In this document: positions 63,209 to 64,000 of the stretch, piece by piece | Layout of the letters: each line of letters begins with the position of its first letter | How positions within the stretch are numbered: the first letter of the stretch is position 1 | NCBI RefSeq assembly: GCF_011761945.1 | Contig: NZ_JAASQV010000002.1 | Location: 744,001-808,000 of the forward strand | DNA length: 64,000 bases | Source: Sphingomonas leidyi | GTDB taxonomy: Bacteria > Pseudomonadota > Alphaproteobacteria > Sphingomonadales > Sphingomonadaceae | Direction of reading: 5' to 3' | Notes under the pieces: model-generated | Told to the model about the DNA's origin: nothing | Databases searched by the model: none | What the model saw: only the letters and a program-made list of their open reading frames with translations | Made by a program: the position numbers and the translations under genes

Positions 63209-64000
63209 TTGATCCAGCTCGCTACCGCGCTTCCCGCCATCACCGTGGGGCCCGTCAAGCCGAACGCCGCGATTTCCGCGGATGCGGGCGGCTTCGCGCT
63301 GGCGCTGGATGCGTTGATGCCGGAGATCGCGGCACCCGCCATCGTTGCCCGGGGGAAACCGGGCGAGGTGGCGATCCCGTTGCCGATGGGGCAGGAATCT
63401 GCCGAGGGCGGCAAGGAATTGCCGGATGCCGTGCCTGGCCTGGACGGCAATGGCGGGGAGCGCGCCGGTTCGGACGCCGAACGGGAGGACGCGGCGACTG
63501 CAGAGGATGCGCCGCCGCCGCCCTTCGCCTGGTTCGCCGCCGCGCCGGTGCCGACACCCGCACCCGAGCCGGCCCCCGAAGCGGATGCTCCCCTGCCGAT
63601 CGAGGGGGGAGACGCGGGCGGCAAGGCCCCGGCGCATCGCGAGATCGCGCTCCCCGAGGCCGGCGTGGCGCCGGACGGCAAGGCGAAGACCGATCGTGCC
63701 GGTGCCCGCGCCGCCGCCGAACCGGCCGCACCGATCGCGCCGGAAGCCAAGTCGCAACCCGAAGCGGCGGTGCAAGCCCCGGCGCCGCGCCGGCGCAATG
63801 CCGAGATCGCCCCGCCCATCGCGTCCGCTCCGTCGCGCACGGTGCCGGCGCCAGGCGCCGCACGCGGCGATCCGGCCATCGATCCGACCACGGCCGATAT
63901 GGCCGCTGTCGCCGTTCCGCAGGCAGAGCCGGCAAAGGCTGCCGATACGCCCGGATCCATGCCGTCGCAGCCCGTGCTCGCGCCGGCACCGCGCGAACTC
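63209..64000 (+). CDS. fliK: Flagellar hook-length control protein FliK, N-terminal part (truncated by window edge)
   Basis: 264 codons with no stop before the window end. I read it from TTG 63209, preceded by GGGG 8 nt upstream, in 'LIQLATALPAITVGPVKPNA'. The sequence is Ala/Pro/Glu-rich and low in complexity ('APVPTPAPEPAPEADAP'), as is typical of the FliK N-terminus. The conserved C-terminal domain is beyond the window. The call rests on position after fliJ, composition and the promoter; no diagnostic motif is visible. Confidence 0.65.
   Translation, partial: MIQLATALPAITVGPVKPNAAISADAGGFALALDALMPEIAAPAIVARGKPGEVAIPLPMGQESAEGGKELPDAVPGLDGNGGERAGSDAEREDAATAEDAPPPPFAWFAAAPVPTPAPEPAPEADAPLPIEGGDAGGKAPAHREIALPEAGVAPDGKAKTDRAGARAAAEPAAPIAPEAKSQPEAAVQAPAPRRRNAEIAPPIASAPSRTVPAPGAARGDPAIDPTTADMAAVAVPQAEPAKAADTPGSMPSQPVLAPAPREL
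63409..63424. promoter_or_regulatory. CGGCA-N6-TGCCG palindrome inside fliK
   Basis: CGGCA-AGGAAT-TGCCG, a perfect copy of the element at 47290-47327, located about 230 bp downstream of the predicted fliK start site. Activator sites inside transcribed regions are known for FlbD-type control. Confidence 0.5.

Overview
The window reads as one continuous piece of a high-GC alphaproteobacterial chromosome. Order Sphingomonadales, and a Sphingomonas-like organism in particular, fits best. Support comes from uniform GC-rich coding sequence, a COQ9-family ubiquinone protein, the hisC-tyrA pair, metX/metW, a TonB-linked outer-membrane receptor, a CDC48-type double AAA ATPase, and frequent 4-nt start/stop overlaps. 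I see no insertion sequence, prophage, integrase, rRNA operon or CRISPR array. One tRNA gene is present (tRNA-Leu, anticodon GAG).

Left part (1-36.3 kb) is housekeeping. In order: partial mgtE; a cyclophilin; a LysR regulator; the CDC48-like ATPase with a terminator-bearing leader; an MFS/ABM operon; a TSUP permease; prs; a YcxB-like protein; gltX; a TonB-domain protein and a small membrane protein; the riboflavin cluster ribD-ribE-ribB-ribH; an old-yellow-enzyme reductase; an EamA permease-COQ9 operon; feoAB behind a Fur-like box; ssb; pirin; metX-GNAT-metW; an amine oxidase; hisC-tyrA; ftsE-ftsX-ydcF-plsC; a zinc-ribbon membrane protein; a MATE exporter; tRNA-Leu; and a large TonB-dependent receptor with a glycine-rich insert.

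Right part (36.3-64 kb) is a flagellar region. On the minus strand flgBCDEFGHIJKL runs towards motA-motB. Divergent from flgB on the plus strand are a second, reduced stator-like pair (called motA2/motB2 here), flgA, flgM, flgN, a lytic transglycosylase, flhA and fliA. Next come an M28 peptidase, fliC (minus) and an operon of a FlbD-like sigma-54 activator, fliE, fliF, fliG, fliH, fliI, fliJ and fliK. fliK is cut by the window end.

The most interesting signal is regulatory. Four strong sigma-54 (-24/-12) promoters lie before flgB, motA2, the transglycosylase and fliK. Three of the four lie near a palindrome CGGCA-N6-TGCCG or a one-base variant of it on the scale of an enhancer: two perfect copies 22 bp apart sit between the flgB and motA2 promoters, one perfect copy is inside fliK, and one variant is upstream of the transglycosylase promoter. 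The natural candidate to bind it is the FlbD-like activator encoded in the same cluster. Sigma-28-type elements (TWAA-N15-GCCGTTyn) precede flgM and fliC, with a weaker match before motA. The cluster therefore appears to carry its own cascade: FlbD-like/sigma-54, then FliA/FlgM. All calls come from reading the sequence; no database search was run.
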